Part shown: positions 53,025 to 61,023 of the stretch, in pieces
Layout of the letters: the number at the start of each line of letters is the position of its first letter
Position numbering within the stretch: position 1 is the stretch's first letter
Assembly: GCF_024699985.1 (NCBI RefSeq)
Contig: NZ_JAJONA010000001.1
Coordinates: 1-64,000 of the forward strand
Reading direction: 5' to 3'
Length of the DNA stretch: 64,000 bases
DNA from: Phenylobacterium sp. J367
GTDB lineage: Bacteria; Pseudomonadota; Alphaproteobacteria; Caulobacterales; Caulobacteraceae
Notes under the pieces: generated by a model
What the model was told of the DNA's origin: nothing
The model's database searches: none
What the model saw: the letters and a program-made list of their open reading frames with translations, nothing else
Translations under genes and position numbers: made by a program

Positions 53025-53933
53025 TCAGGCGCCGGCCGAGCCGTAGATGCCGCGAGGGTCGGTCCAGCCGAAGCTGTACCGCTCGTAGCCCTTGTACTTC
53101 AGGTTCGACGTGTCGAAGTCGTTATCCTGCGCGAACTCCGGAGAGATCCGCTCGAAGTGCTTCAGGCCGTTCGGGGCATTCGTCTTCACGAACCACGCGT
53201 CGGTGTCCGTGAGGTAGTGGTTCACCTTCGGGCCTTCCGGGAACATGCCCATCGTCCGCAGAGCGTTGACGGCGTTGTTCGCGGTGTCGTTCTGAAGCTG
53301 CGACTTCAGGATGCGGGTGGCTTCGAAGATGAGCGCCGGCGGCACGACCAGCGCCCGGGGCATCAGGGAGATGCGCAGGCCGCGGTCGTTGACGGCGTTC
53401 ATGATCAGAACGGAGATGTCCTCCAGCGCGGCCTCGGAGAGGTCGGCCGGGGTGGTCAGCTCGTTCTGGAACGTGCCGGCCTGGATCGGGTGATCCGTCG
53501 CCAGCAGTTCCTTCGCGTCGCCGCCGGTGTAGGACGAGTTGAAGCCGCGGTTCAGGATGTTCGCAGCCACGTTCTCCTTCGTCTGACGGAAGGAGAAAGC
53601 GAGGTCGCGGGTCGAGCCCAGGGCCTTCTTCTCGTACTGATTGTCGTCGATCGCCTTGCGGGTCACGATGAAGCCCAGGCCGTATTCGACGTGGGTGTAC
53701 GTCGAGGTGTAGCCCTGGCTGGTCGTGTCGTAGGAGACGCCGCCGCCCTCGTTCTTGATCGGCGCAAGGCCGAACCCAGGCATCAGCACCTCTTCCTCGC
53801 GGCCCTTGGTGGACGACTCGGAAGCGAAGATGTCCCGCCACTCTTGCGGGTGCTCCATGTACTCCTTGCCCCAGACGGCGTTCAGCCCGGGCCAGAGAAG
53901 CTTCGCGATGGAGCCGGTGTTGATCGTGCTCAT
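53025..53933 (-). CDS. Major capsid protein (intact copy)
   Basis: 302 residues from ATG 53933. MSTINTGSIAKLLWPGLNAV, then YTSTYTHVEYGLGFIVTRKA, SFRQTKENVAANILNRGFN, LFR-like loops and MPRALVVPPALIFEATRILK follow the pattern of HK97-fold capsid proteins without a protease domain. It lies three genes after the scaffold, in the usual order, and is followed by a hairpin. No N-terminal cleavage signature is obvious. Confidence 0.85.
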   Translation of the reverse strand: MSTINTGSIAKLLWPGLNAVWGKEYMEHPQEWRDIFASESSTKGREEEVLMPGFGLAPIKNEGGGVSYDTTSQGYTSTYTHVEYGLGFIVTRKAIDDNQYEKKALGSTRDLAFSFRQTKENVAANILNRGFNSSYTGGDAKELLATDHPIQAGTFQNELTTPADLSEAALEDISVLIMNAVNDRGLRISLMPRALVVPPALIFEATRILKSQLQNDTANNAVNALRTMGMFPEGPKVNHYLTDTDAWFVKTNAPNGLKHFERISPEFAQDNDFDTSNLKYKGYERYSFGWTDPRGIYGSAGA

Positions 53934-53936
53934 GGA

Positions 53937-54515
53937 TCAGACCCCCGCGACTTGGTTGGCGAAGCGGTGACGGTTGAGCGCGACGAGCCACTTTGCGTGC
54001 TCGCCGACCTCATTGTCAGCGCGGTTGACGAGACCCACGATCTTGACGTCGAGGGTGTTGGTGGTGGCCTCGGTGGCGTTGTTCAGCTCCATGCCGGACA
54101 GGCCGGTCACGGTGCTGCCAGAGCCCACGACGACGTTGGCGTTGAAGCCGATGTCGTTCGCGGCGAGCGGGGTGCCGCCGGACACCTCCTGGATCTCGAA
54201 CAGAAGGTCCGGATCGTCGGCGACGGCCAGCAGGCGCTGGGTCGAGGCGGCCCGGTACTTCAGCGAGTCCTGGGTGACGGGCAGGACGCCCACGACCACA
54301 CCTTGGAAGATGTCGCCGGTGGCGGACTGCACCACGTCGGAGTACACGACCCCGTCGATGGTCTGGGCGGTGCCGGCGCCGGTCACGAGGTCGCCGACGA
54401 AGATGGCGGTCGCGTTGCCGGCGGCCACCGAATAGACGCGGAACGCCCCGTTGTAGGGCGCACCGTTCCGATGCCGGACGGGCTTGAGCCCGAACGGCGT
54501 ATCAGCGTTTGCCAT
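53937..54515 (-). CDS. Capsid-associated structural protein, 192 aa (copy 2)
   Basis: MANADTPFGLKPVRHRNGAP is the typical start of a protein that precedes the capsid gene in many podoviruses; the body is beta-rich (FVGDLVTGAGTAQTIDGVVY). It is likely a decoration or head-fibre protein on the capsid surface. It has 35 bases of spacing upstream and four downstream. Confidence 0.7.
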   Translation of the reverse strand: MANADTPFGLKPVRHRNGAPYNGAFRVYSVAAGNATAIFVGDLVTGAGTAQTIDGVVYSDVVQSATGDIFQGVVVGVLPVTQDSLKYRAASTQRLLAVADDPDLLFEIQEVSGGTPLAANDIGFNANVVVGSGSTVTGLSGMELNNATEATTNTLDVKIVGLVNRADNEVGEHAKWLVALNRHRFANQVAGV

Positions 54516-54550
54516 GTTGAAAATCCTCTCGGCGGCGCCCCGTCAGGGCG

Positions 54551-55027
54551 TCAGCCGGTTTGGTGGGAGATCGAGCTGCGGTCGCGCGGCTCGTATGTGT
54601 CGGTCATGCGCCCGGTCGTATCCGTCCCTGCCCGAAGGGCTTCCTCGAACGGCTTGAGGGCGTCTTCCTTCTCTTTCACGCCGAGGGCGTAGTCTTCGGC
54701 CCGGCATTCCATCAGGACGAGTTGCTGCGGTTGCCCGTCGCCACGCTTTCCTCCGTGGCGGGCGATCCGCGTGCCCATCCCGTCCGTGCGGGCCTCATCA
54801 CTGCCGGCCTTCTCGGCGGCCAGGGCGTAGCCCAGTTCCTCCATCGCCATGATGCGGGAGGGGTCGTTGTCCACCCAGCGGCGGACGTAGCCCTTGCGCT
54901 GCGGCGCATCCAGTTTCTGCTTGAAGCCTCCCGTGGAGGCCCTGCGCCGGCGCTGCGACTTCGGGACGGCCCCACCTTCCGGTTGGGTGGCGGCGGTCGT
55001 TTGAGCGGGGTTTTCCTGCGTGCTCAT
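54551..55027 (-). CDS. Conserved head-operon protein, 158 aa (copy 2)
   Basis: ATG 55027 (MSTQENPAQTTAATQPEGGA) overlaps the scaffold stop. A basic N-terminal region (PKSQRRRRASTGGFKQKLDA) and GYVRRWVDNDPSRIMAMEEL mark a family found between scaffold and capsid genes in podoviruses. A larger in-frame extension upstream is only antisense to the scaffold and is ignored. Role in head assembly inferred. Confidence 0.7.
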   Translation of the reverse strand: MSTQENPAQTTAATQPEGGAVPKSQRRRRASTGGFKQKLDAPQRKGYVRRWVDNDPSRIMAMEELGYALAAEKAGSDEARTDGMGTRIARHGGKRGDGQPQQLVLMECRAEDYALGVKEKEDALKPFEEALRAGTDTTGRMTDTYEPRDRSSISHQTG

Positions 55028-55833
55028 TGTCCGAAGAAATCTTTCAGATATTGGGCCTCGGTCATGAGGCCCTGTTTCACCATGCGGTCCATGAAGGAGC
55101 GCGCATCGGCAGGGAGGTCGGCGCGGGACTTGCTGCCGCGTCGGGCCGGCGCTCCGCCGCCCTCCACCGCTGCGGCCTGCTGCCGGTTCGGGTTGGCGGG
55201 CTTGGCGAACTTCTCGGGGAAGGCGGCCTTCAGACGGCTCGTCGCCTCCTTCAGCCCAGCCTTGGGCTTGGTGTAACCCTCCTCCAGAACGTCCTTGCAC
55301 AGGGCGTCGAACGCGGCGGAGAGCGCCCTGTCGGTTCCGTACCACTCGTTCTCGGCCTGCCAGGCTTTGAACTCCTCGTTCGGACCCTGTTCGGCGGGCT
55401 TGGCGCCCGCCTTGGCGTCGGCGCGGAGGTCCGCAAGCTCGTCCGCCGCATCCATGACGCCTTGGGCGTCGCCCGCCGCGGTCGCCTCCGCAATGCGCGC
55501 CTCGATGTCCCGCAGGGCGCGCTGGTATTCGCGCTCCGCCGTCTTCGAGTGGTGCTCGGCGAGCTTGGCGAGGTCCGCACGGGTGCGATCCAGCGCCTTT
55601 TCCAGCCGGGCGTTGTTGGCCTTCAGGAACGGCAGGAACTCCTCGCCGCGCTTGACGAAGGTTTCCGCATCGACCCACTTGGCCGGGTCGCCCTTGAACT
55701 GGCCCTGCGGGGTCCAGCCCATCGCAAGGGCGCGGTCCTCGACGGATGGGCCCTGATCCTGTTCGCCGCCCTGCGCTTCCGCGCCGACGACCTGCGACTC
55801 CTCGCCTTCGATGTGCTCCGGGGCTTCGCTCAT
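55024..55833 (-). CDS. Scaffolding protein (copy 2)
   Basis: 269 residues, acidic and highly helical. An N-terminal acidic segment and RALAMGWTPQGQFKGDPAKW, DAETFVKRGEEFLPFLK, a long coiled coil (ALDRTRADLAKLAEHHSKTA) and a C-terminal helix ending QGLMTEAQYLKDFF. This layout is shared by podovirus scaffolds, whose basic or helical C-terminus docks to the capsid. Placed before the capsid gene as expected. Confidence 0.8.
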   Translation of the reverse strand: MSEAPEHIEGEESQVVGAEAQGGEQDQGPSVEDRALAMGWTPQGQFKGDPAKWVDAETFVKRGEEFLPFLKANNARLEKALDRTRADLAKLAEHHSKTAEREYQRALRDIEARIAEATAAGDAQGVMDAADELADLRADAKAGAKPAEQGPNEEFKAWQAENEWYGTDRALSAAFDALCKDVLEEGYTKPKAGLKEATSRLKAAFPEKFAKPANPNRQQAAAVEGGGAPARRGSKSRADLPADARSFMDRMVKQGLMTEAQYLKDFFGQ

Positions 55834-56153
55834 TCGGACGCCCCCTCGATCACGGTGAGGAGGTCTTCATCGTTCATGATGATGTAGTCCTCGCCGTCCG
55901 CCCCCTTCTCCCGGGCGCCGGTGTACTGCGCGAACAGCACCCTCTCCCCGGGCATCGGCTTGCGGGCGTGGTCGCCCCAATCTCGGAACGCATTGCAGCC
56001 AACGGCGACAAGGGTGGCCTTGGTGGCTGCGTACTTGGAGCGGTCGCGGGTCGTGTCGGCGAGGATGATCCCGCCCTTCGACACTTCCTCCACCGGGTCC
56101 GGCTTGACCAGAATCCGCTGGTCAACGGGGACATGCCCGCTGGCGTTATCCAT
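55830..56153 (-). CDS. GroES-like co-chaperonin (intact copy)
   Basis: 107 residues. VPVDQRILVKPDPVEEVSKG, GGIILADTTRDRSKY (the mobile loop that docks to GroEL), ATLVAVGCNAF, PGERVLFAQYTG and EDYIIMNDEDLLTVIEG follow Cpn10 from end to end. It probably pairs with host GroEL to fold the capsid protein, as phage T4 gp31 does. Its gene overlaps the scaffold start by four bases, so it is made with the head proteins. Confidence 0.8.
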   Translation of the reverse strand: MDNASGHVPVDQRILVKPDPVEEVSKGGIILADTTRDRSKYAATKATLVAVGCNAFRDWGDHARKPMPGERVLFAQYTGAREKGADGEDYIIMNDEDLLTVIEGASE

Positions 56154-56203
56154 GCTTGCCTATGTGCTGGTGCTGAGCCCGGTTTCCTGCGGGCTATCGG
56201 GCG

Positions 56204-56461
56204 CTACTGCGCGCCAGATTCTGTCTCGTCCGCCTCGGGCGGGATCTCGTAGAAGTCTCTGACGTCAGCCCATTCCAGGGACGCCAGTTCCCCCATCAGG
56301 CGGGCCGAGCATTGCTCCGCCTCCGACATCGGGGTTCCCTTCGCCCATAGGCGGGCCGCCGCCTCCTGCCGGTCCTTGAAGAACTGGAGGAGGAGCGGGG
56401 TCAGCGGGTGGTTGGCCCATGCCTCGAACGTCTTGCGGTCGAACCTCCGGGGCTCCGCCAT
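56204..56461 (-). CDS. Small protein overlapping the portal 3' end, 85 aa (copy 2)
   Basis: MAEPRRFDRKTFEAWANHPL, then LLQFFKDRQEAAARLWAKG and SLEWADVRDFYEIPPEADET. Related short proteins lie next to portal genes in many podoviruses. Most of it (56265-56461) overlaps the last 65 codons of the portal in another frame, and both copies agree, so it is not an artefact of one error. Confidence 0.65.
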   Translation of the reverse strand: MAEPRRFDRKTFEAWANHPLTPLLLQFFKDRQEAAARLWAKGTPMSEAEQCSARLMGELASLEWADVRDFYEIPPEADETESGAQ

Positions 56462-58367
56462 TCGCCATCATCTCCATGGCCTGACGCACGCCCTGCTGCA
56501 CAGCGGCGTCGATGGCCGCCTTGAACTGCGGCGCCATCATCAGGGTTTCGAGTTCGGTCTTCTCGGTCTGGGCGTTGGTCTGGGCGATGTTCGCCGCGGC
56601 CTCCGCCGCCTTGATGCTCAGTTCGCGGTCCTTGGCGTCCGCCTTGGCCTTCTCGACGAGGAGCTTCGGATCGGGCGGCGGCGGGCCTTGCGGAGCCGGG
56701 AACAGCTCCTCGGGCTCCGGCACGCGGGCCGCTTCCAGCGCCCTCAGGGCAATGGCCCGGCTATCCGCCCCCGGCGCACCCATGAACTGCATGGTGAACT
56801 GCGCCTGCGCCATGCGCTGCATGTCCGTCGCCATGTTCGGGTCCGACACCGGCACGACGTCCATATCCCGCGCCTGGTAGTCGGCCTGCGCCACCACGCC
56901 TTCCACGTCCTGGAACGTGAAGTACGCTTCGGGTTGCAGGAACCGGCCATTCAGCCGGTAGAGGATCGCCAACTCCTTCTTCAGCGCTCGGTGCAGGCGC
57001 TTCACGATGGCGGTGAAGGTCTTCAGGCCCTGTTCGATCAGCGCCGAGACCGTGCCCACCGGCATCGTGCCGCGACCCGCGTCCCCGCCCAGAATGTCCT
57101 GCGTCGCCGTGACGTCCTTCGCCGCCTCGATCAGCATTCCGAGGAGTTGGAAGAGGACCGCGGACGGCTCCTTGACCGGCAAGGGCACGATGCTCTGCTG
57201 GAGGTTGGCCCCCGCTGACGTGACCCGCTTCCATTCGCCCGGCTTGAAGCGCAGGTTGCCGGACTTGATCGACACGCCGTCGCCGATGAACCCGCCCTGC
57301 ACGTTGGCCAGGTGGCCCGCGTCCATGAGCTGGTTGATGGTCGAGTTGATGGTGGCGGACAGCGGCTCCAGCAGGGTCCCGAACCCGATGTCGTAGAAGC
57401 TGCCATCCGGCGCCGGGATGAAACCGTACTTCGTAAAGGCGCGCGTCGGCGTGATCCGGACGATCTCGCCTTCCTCGCTCATCTCGACGCCTGTTTCGTC
57501 GTAGCGCGCGACGATCCGAACGACCCGCTCGGTCTCCTTGTGCACCGTGACGATGTACGGCTCGGGATAGCCGTCCTCGTCCAGGTCCCACAGCCGATGC
57601 TGTTCCAGGAACACGTGCGGCGCGTCGTCGTCGTTCGCCGCGTCCGGAGCCCGGCCCAGATCCACCCGCAGCCACAGGCCCGAGCGCATCTTCTCCTCGG
57701 CCTCGTACGGGTACATCGGCGGCAGGACGTGCGTCGCCCGCGGGCAGGTCTCCAGGTCGCGGGTCCAGTAGTTGACCACGAAGTCGCCGGCCGAGACGAG
57801 ATGCGAGCAGTTGTAGCCCTTCAGCGGGTCGAACCACGTCTTGCGGAACGCACAGCCCACAATCGGAAGCTGGATCAGAAGGCGGTCGGTGTCCTCCTCC
57901 CAGTCGTCCATCTCCTCCAAGAGTTGCCAGGACATGTGCTTGCCGATGCGGTCGGCGCGGTCCTGCTTCTCAGGCGTCGGGCGGCCCTTGATGGCGCCCT
58001 TGACGATGTTCGGGCCGTCGATCATCGCCGGGTAGGCGCGGGCGTTGAACTGGATCGCCGCCGTCGAGATCAGCGGGAACTTGATGTTCGACGCCTTCGG
58101 CCAGGGATAGCTCTTCTCCTCCTTCGTCTGGAGGGCGAGCTTCATGGCCTCTTCGTATCGTTCGTCCCAGCCTTCGCGCTTACGGCTATCGACGTCGATC
58201 CGGTACTCTTCGCAGACCTTGGCGCCGATGCGGGCGAGCGTGTTCTCATCCAGGTCGAAGGCGAGGTTCGGGCTGTTGATCGCCGCGGCGAGGTCGAAGC
58301 CGCGCGGCTGCTCCTCGGCCATCTCCTCTTCGGGCAATTCGGCTTCGGTGTCGAAGGCTTCGCTCAC
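56265..58367 (-). CDS. Portal protein (intact copy)
   Basis: 700 residues from GTG 58367, close to P22 gp1 in length. Acidic start, then the portal body (KASNIKFPLISTAAIQFNAR, GKHMSWQLLEEMDDWEEDTD, LPIVGCAFRKTWFDPLKGYN, LEPLSATINSTINQLMDAGH), a helical barrel region near 560-620 and a Gly/Pro/Met-rich tail. It forms the 12-fold DNA gate. The tail is encoded in DNA that also codes for the 85-residue protein in another frame. Confidence 0.9.
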   Translation of the reverse strand: MSEAFDTEAELPEEEMAEEQPRGFDLAAAINSPNLAFDLDENTLARIGAKVCEEYRIDVDSRKREGWDERYEEAMKLALQTKEEKSYPWPKASNIKFPLISTAAIQFNARAYPAMIDGPNIVKGAIKGRPTPEKQDRADRIGKHMSWQLLEEMDDWEEDTDRLLIQLPIVGCAFRKTWFDPLKGYNCSHLVSAGDFVVNYWTRDLETCPRATHVLPPMYPYEAEEKMRSGLWLRVDLGRAPDAANDDDAPHVFLEQHRLWDLDEDGYPEPYIVTVHKETERVVRIVARYDETGVEMSEEGEIVRITPTRAFTKYGFIPAPDGSFYDIGFGTLLEPLSATINSTINQLMDAGHLANVQGGFIGDGVSIKSGNLRFKPGEWKRVTSAGANLQQSIVPLPVKEPSAVLFQLLGMLIEAAKDVTATQDILGGDAGRGTMPVGTVSALIEQGLKTFTAIVKRLHRALKKELAILYRLNGRFLQPEAYFTFQDVEGVVAQADYQARDMDVVPVSDPNMATDMQRMAQAQFTMQFMGAPGADSRAIALRALEAARVPEPEELFPAPQGPPPPDPKLLVEKAKADAKDRELSIKAAEAAANIAQTNAQTEKTELETLMMAPQFKAAIDAAVQQGVRQAMEMMANGGAPEVRPQDVRGMGQPPADPAPPPVLQGPAGGGGPPMGEGNPDVGGGAMLGPPDGGTGVPGMG

Positions 58368-58370
58368 CGT

Positions 58371-59657
58371 CTAGTACCCCGTGGCGCTGTTGCGTCCTGC
58401 ATCGTCGCGCCACTCCTCTTCGTCGTCGTAGGTGCCGCCCGGCTCTTGGTAGGCGATGCACATCAGCCCGAAGGCGTCCGCCGGGTCCGAGGCCCAGTCG
58501 TGCTCCGGCCCCAGCCCAGCCTTGCGCCGGTCGTCACGCCGCTCGTGGTAGGCCGCCAGCGCCTTGATGCCGATCGCCACCGTGGGCGTGTCGTTGAACC
58601 AGATGCGCGGGAACAGACGCCGCGCCGCAGCCACACGCTCGAGCGCCGCGCCCTTGCCCTGGTTGGGCGTGACGTTGACCTCAAAGCCCGCCGCTCGCAG
58701 TTGCTGCTGCGCCGAACCCGACGACGTGACCGTCACGTTCTGGCCGTCGTGGGGAAGCTCCATCAGGGCCTGGTCCCATCCGCCGGCCCGGAGCGCGCTG
58801 ACGTAGTAACCCAGCTCCTGCCCGCGGCCCTCGATGTAGTCGAGCACGCGGATTTCACGCCCGACGAACTGCGCAACCCAGATGGCCGTCGCGTCGCGCC
58901 AGCCCAGATCCCAGAATGCCCGAACCCGCATCAGCGGATCGCGGGCCAGCGCCGTTATCCGGCCCTCGCTCCGCACCGCGGCAAGCTGGGCGGCGTAGTA
59001 GGCGCCATCGACCGCGGAGACGTACTCGCCACCCCACACATGGGCGGCCATCGCCGGGTCAACGCGGTAATCGTTCTCCATCTCCGCCAGCAACGGCGTA
59101 TCGGCGAACCACGGATTGTCCTTCCAGGACACCTCGCGCACGATGCTGTTGGGCGGTGGCCCCGCTGGACCCCGGAACAGCATGTCAACCGGGTCGTGGT
59201 CGAACTCCGGGTTCCACGACCAGATCATCCGCGATCCGGGCTTCCGCATCGTCGGGCGGATCAGGCGGATGGAGCGGCCGGAGAAGCGGTTCGCCTCTTC
59301 GCCCCAGAACACATCGGCGCCCTCGAGCGACTTCAGCGCGTCGGGGTTTCGCCACATGCCCTTGTAGACGAACCGGCCGCCGTTCTTGGCGCGGGTCTCG
59401 TCCCTCAGGCTCTCGAAGTGATCCTCGAGCCCATAGTCGGCAATCTTGTCCTCGATGAGCTGCTTGACCGAGTCCCGCAGGCTCTCCTGGATCTCGCGGG
59501 CGCAGACGATCCGCAGCGGGCTTGCCGCGGCCTGGATCACGAGCGCCCCAGCGATGCTGTGCGACTTCGCCCCGCCCCGGCCGCCGTAGTAGGCGTAGTC
59601 CCGGTGCTGCGGGTCGAACAGCTCCCGGAACGCGCCCGGGATCTTCACCTCAGACAA
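58371..59657 (-). CDS. terL: Terminase large subunit (copy 2)
   Basis: 428 residues. Walker A GGRGGAKS at 25-32, Walker B ADVFWGEE at 114-121, then the RNase H-like nuclease with RAFWDLGWRDATAIW and HDWASDPADAFGL. PBSX/SPP1-type terminases of this size pack by the headful. The start is a TTG that overlaps terS by eight bases; a GTG nine bases further in is an alternative. Motor and nuclease for packaging the concatemer. Confidence 0.9.
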   Translation of the reverse strand: MSEVKIPGAFRELFDPQHRDYAYYGGRGGAKSHSIAGALVIQAAASPLRIVCAREIQESLRDSVKQLIEDKIADYGLEDHFESLRDETRAKNGGRFVYKGMWRNPDALKSLEGADVFWGEEANRFSGRSIRLIRPTMRKPGSRMIWSWNPEFDHDPVDMLFRGPAGPPPNSIVREVSWKDNPWFADTPLLAEMENDYRVDPAMAAHVWGGEYVSAVDGAYYAAQLAAVRSEGRITALARDPLMRVRAFWDLGWRDATAIWVAQFVGREIRVLDYIEGRGQELGYYVSALRAGGWDQALMELPHDGQNVTVTSSGSAQQQLRAAGFEVNVTPNQGKGAALERVAAARRLFPRIWFNDTPTVAIGIKALAAYHERRDDRRKAGLGPEHDWASDPADAFGLMCIAYQEPGGTYDDEEEWRDDAGRNSATGY

Positions 59658-60012
59658 ACTTGACCGTCAGTTCCGACTTGATCGGCGCATCGGCGTCGTC
59701 GCCGCCAACGTGCGCGATCTTGTCTTTCCACTCCTCGGGCGCGGCGTTCTTCAGCGCGAAGATGCGCGCCGTCACCTTGGGCCCGCTGTCGCCGTCCAGA
59801 AGCCCGCGCTCCAGGATCGCCGTGCGTTTGGCCTGGCCGACTTTTACCGCTTCCGAAAAGTCGGGGTGCGCAGCCATCCACTCGTTGATGGAAGAGCGCG
59901 CCACGCCGATCTCGCCGGCATAGGCGGTGAGGCTGTAGCCCTGCCCCATGAACTCTTTCACGCCCTCGCAGTAGGAGGGGTCGTACTTCGTTGGGCGCCC
60001 GACCTGGGCCAT
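59650..60012 (-). CDS. terS: Terminase small subunit (copy 2)
   Basis: 120 residues. GRPTKYDPSYCEGVKEFMGQ and GEIGVARSSINEWMAAHPDF form the N-terminal DNA-binding helix-turn-helix; the helical centre (ILERGLLDGDSGPKVTARIF) and ALKNAAPEEWKDK fit the Terminase_2-like small subunits that recognise pac. Upstream of and overlapping terL. Confidence 0.8.
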   Translation of the reverse strand: MAQVGRPTKYDPSYCEGVKEFMGQGYSLTAYAGEIGVARSSINEWMAAHPDFSEAVKVGQAKRTAILERGLLDGDSGPKVTARIFALKNAAPEEWKDKIAHVGGDDADAPIKSELTVKFV

Positions 60013-60055
60013 ATCCCCTCCTCTGCCGCTCGGTTTCTGTTGCGGCGTCGGTTGG

Positions 60056-60256
60056 TTAGATCTGCTCTTGCGGCACCTGGCTGAAGCGCAGGGCGTTGGC
60101 GAGTTCTTCGTCCTTGATCCAGCCGACCTTGATGTAGGACCCGCCGCCCATGTGCTTCCAGATGGCGCCGTCGTCTCCGACCACCACCCAGGCGCGGGAC
60201 TGTTCGTGGGCCTTGAGGGCTTGCTGGATCAGGCCGTGAAGGACTTGCTCCGACAC
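60056..60256 (-). CDS. Hypothetical protein, 66 aa (copy 2)
   Basis: MSEQVLHGLIQQALKAHEQS, then WVVVGDDGAIWKHMGGG: small mixed alpha/beta protein between the zinc-ribbon gene and terS. No family recognised. Confidence 0.6.
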   Translation of the reverse strand: MSEQVLHGLIQQALKAHEQSRAWVVVGDDGAIWKHMGGGSYIKVGWIKDEELANALRFSQVPQEQI

Positions 60257-60260
60257 GGCC

Positions 60261-60494
60261 TCAGGCCCTCCCCCGCGCCCGGGCCTCGTACGCCGCCATC
60301 AAGCCATCGGCGTTGGGGACGGCCATGAACTCCAAGGAGAGCCGGTTGAGAGCGATGTCGCAGTCCAGGCACACGCCGAGCCAGCGGTTTCCGTTGGCGC
60401 AGACCTGCCACTGGTGGAGGGACGGCGAGCCACAACGAGAACAGGGCACCCGATGGATGCCGCGCGCGGTGTAGGGCTTCCGCCTCCCGGTCAT
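60261..60494 (-). CDS. Zinc-ribbon-like protein, 77 aa (copy 2)
   Basis: CSRCGSPSLHQWQVCANGNR, then LGVCLDCDIALNRL: paired CxxC motifs (about 18-21 and 41-44) predict a zinc ribbon. First gene after the late leader. Role unknown; a transcription or packaging link is possible only by position. Confidence 0.65.
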   Translation of the reverse strand: MTGRRKPYTARGIHRVPCSRCGSPSLHQWQVCANGNRWLGVCLDCDIALNRLSLEFMAVPNADGLMAAYEARARGRA

Positions 60495-60816
60495 CGTGAC
60501 CTCGCGTGAGGGTGAGCCGCTTATGCGGTAGAGCGCATACCGCTTGGTTATGCGGGTTTGCGAATAAGGAGCCCGCTCGCAGACCTCTTGCGTACAGACA
60601 ATGTTGGCGGGTGTGTCTGGGCGGGCGTTGGGTTGCCGCAGGCAAGCGGCGAAGTGGGCATGGCCTTCCCAACGTGGCGCGAGTCGAACTCAGCGCCTGG
60701 GTTGCCCGGCCGGCACGGCACGGAACGCGGACAGTGGCCAACTGCGCTTATAACGCGGGCGCGCGAGCTTTGCAACAACTAATAGCGGTCACGTGTGCGT
60801 GAGTCCGCTAGATGTG
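60495..60816 (-). other. Non-coding leader upstream of the late genes (copy 2)
   Basis: No convincing gene in 322 bases. It contains the promoter at 60748-60775 and, close to the first late gene, nested inverted repeats: TATGCG-GTAGAG-CGCATA (60522-60539) and GCGGTA-GAGCGCA-TACCGC (60525-60543), which exclude each other. TATGCGG recurs at 60549-60555. Identical in copy 1. Confidence 0.6.
60748..60775 (-). promoter_or_regulatory. Candidate late promoter (copy 2)
   Basis: On the minus strand TTGCAA (60775-60770), 16 bases, TTATAA (60753-60748). It would start a transcript near 60740 with an about 245-base leader before the zinc-ribbon gene. Both hexamers are palindromic, so direction is set by context. 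Confidence 0.5.
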
Positions 60817-61023
60817 CTATTCGGCGTCGCCCTTCGGCGGCAGGAAGGCGCTCACCCGGAGCGACAGGTACTTGCCCTTCGCGTTGGACTGTATCCAGCC
60901 GCCGAGCTGCATGGTGGAGCCGTCGGGCAGGGTCAGCGTGCCCTTATAGTCGGGCTGGTGATCCTTCTCCTTGCGATCGTTCTTGAACAGCGTGCCGGTG
61001 CCGGGCTTGGGAACGTAGCTCAT
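60817..61023 (-). CDS. Small conserved phage protein, 68 aa (intact copy)
   Basis: MSYVPKPGTGTLFKNDRKEK, HQPDYKGTLTLPDGSTMQLG, GWIQSNAKGKYLSLRVS: a beta-rich small protein of a type seen in many temperate phages near replication genes. Overlaps the NusG-like stop by four bases. Function unknown. Confidence 0.65.
   Translation of the reverse strand: MSYVPKPGTGTLFKNDRKEKDHQPDYKGTLTLPDGSTMQLGGWIQSNAKGKYLSLRVSAFLPPKGDAE

Noticed and set aside
57312-59663. 783-codon open frame on the plus strand
   Set aside because: It is the antisense of portal and terminase; high GC leaves the complementary frame open. The same holds for long plus-strand frames opposite other late genes (49056-50645, 52875-54692).
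60515-60560. tRNA-like D-arm (GCGGTAGAGCGCATACC)
   Set aside because: The following stem would need an eight-base loop and there is no T-arm; kept as a hairpin region.
60685-60720. tRNA-like T-arm on the minus strand (GAGTTCGACTCGC)
   Set aside because: Only three stem pairs form, two positions of a five-base T-stem mismatch, and no acceptor or anticodon arm fits.
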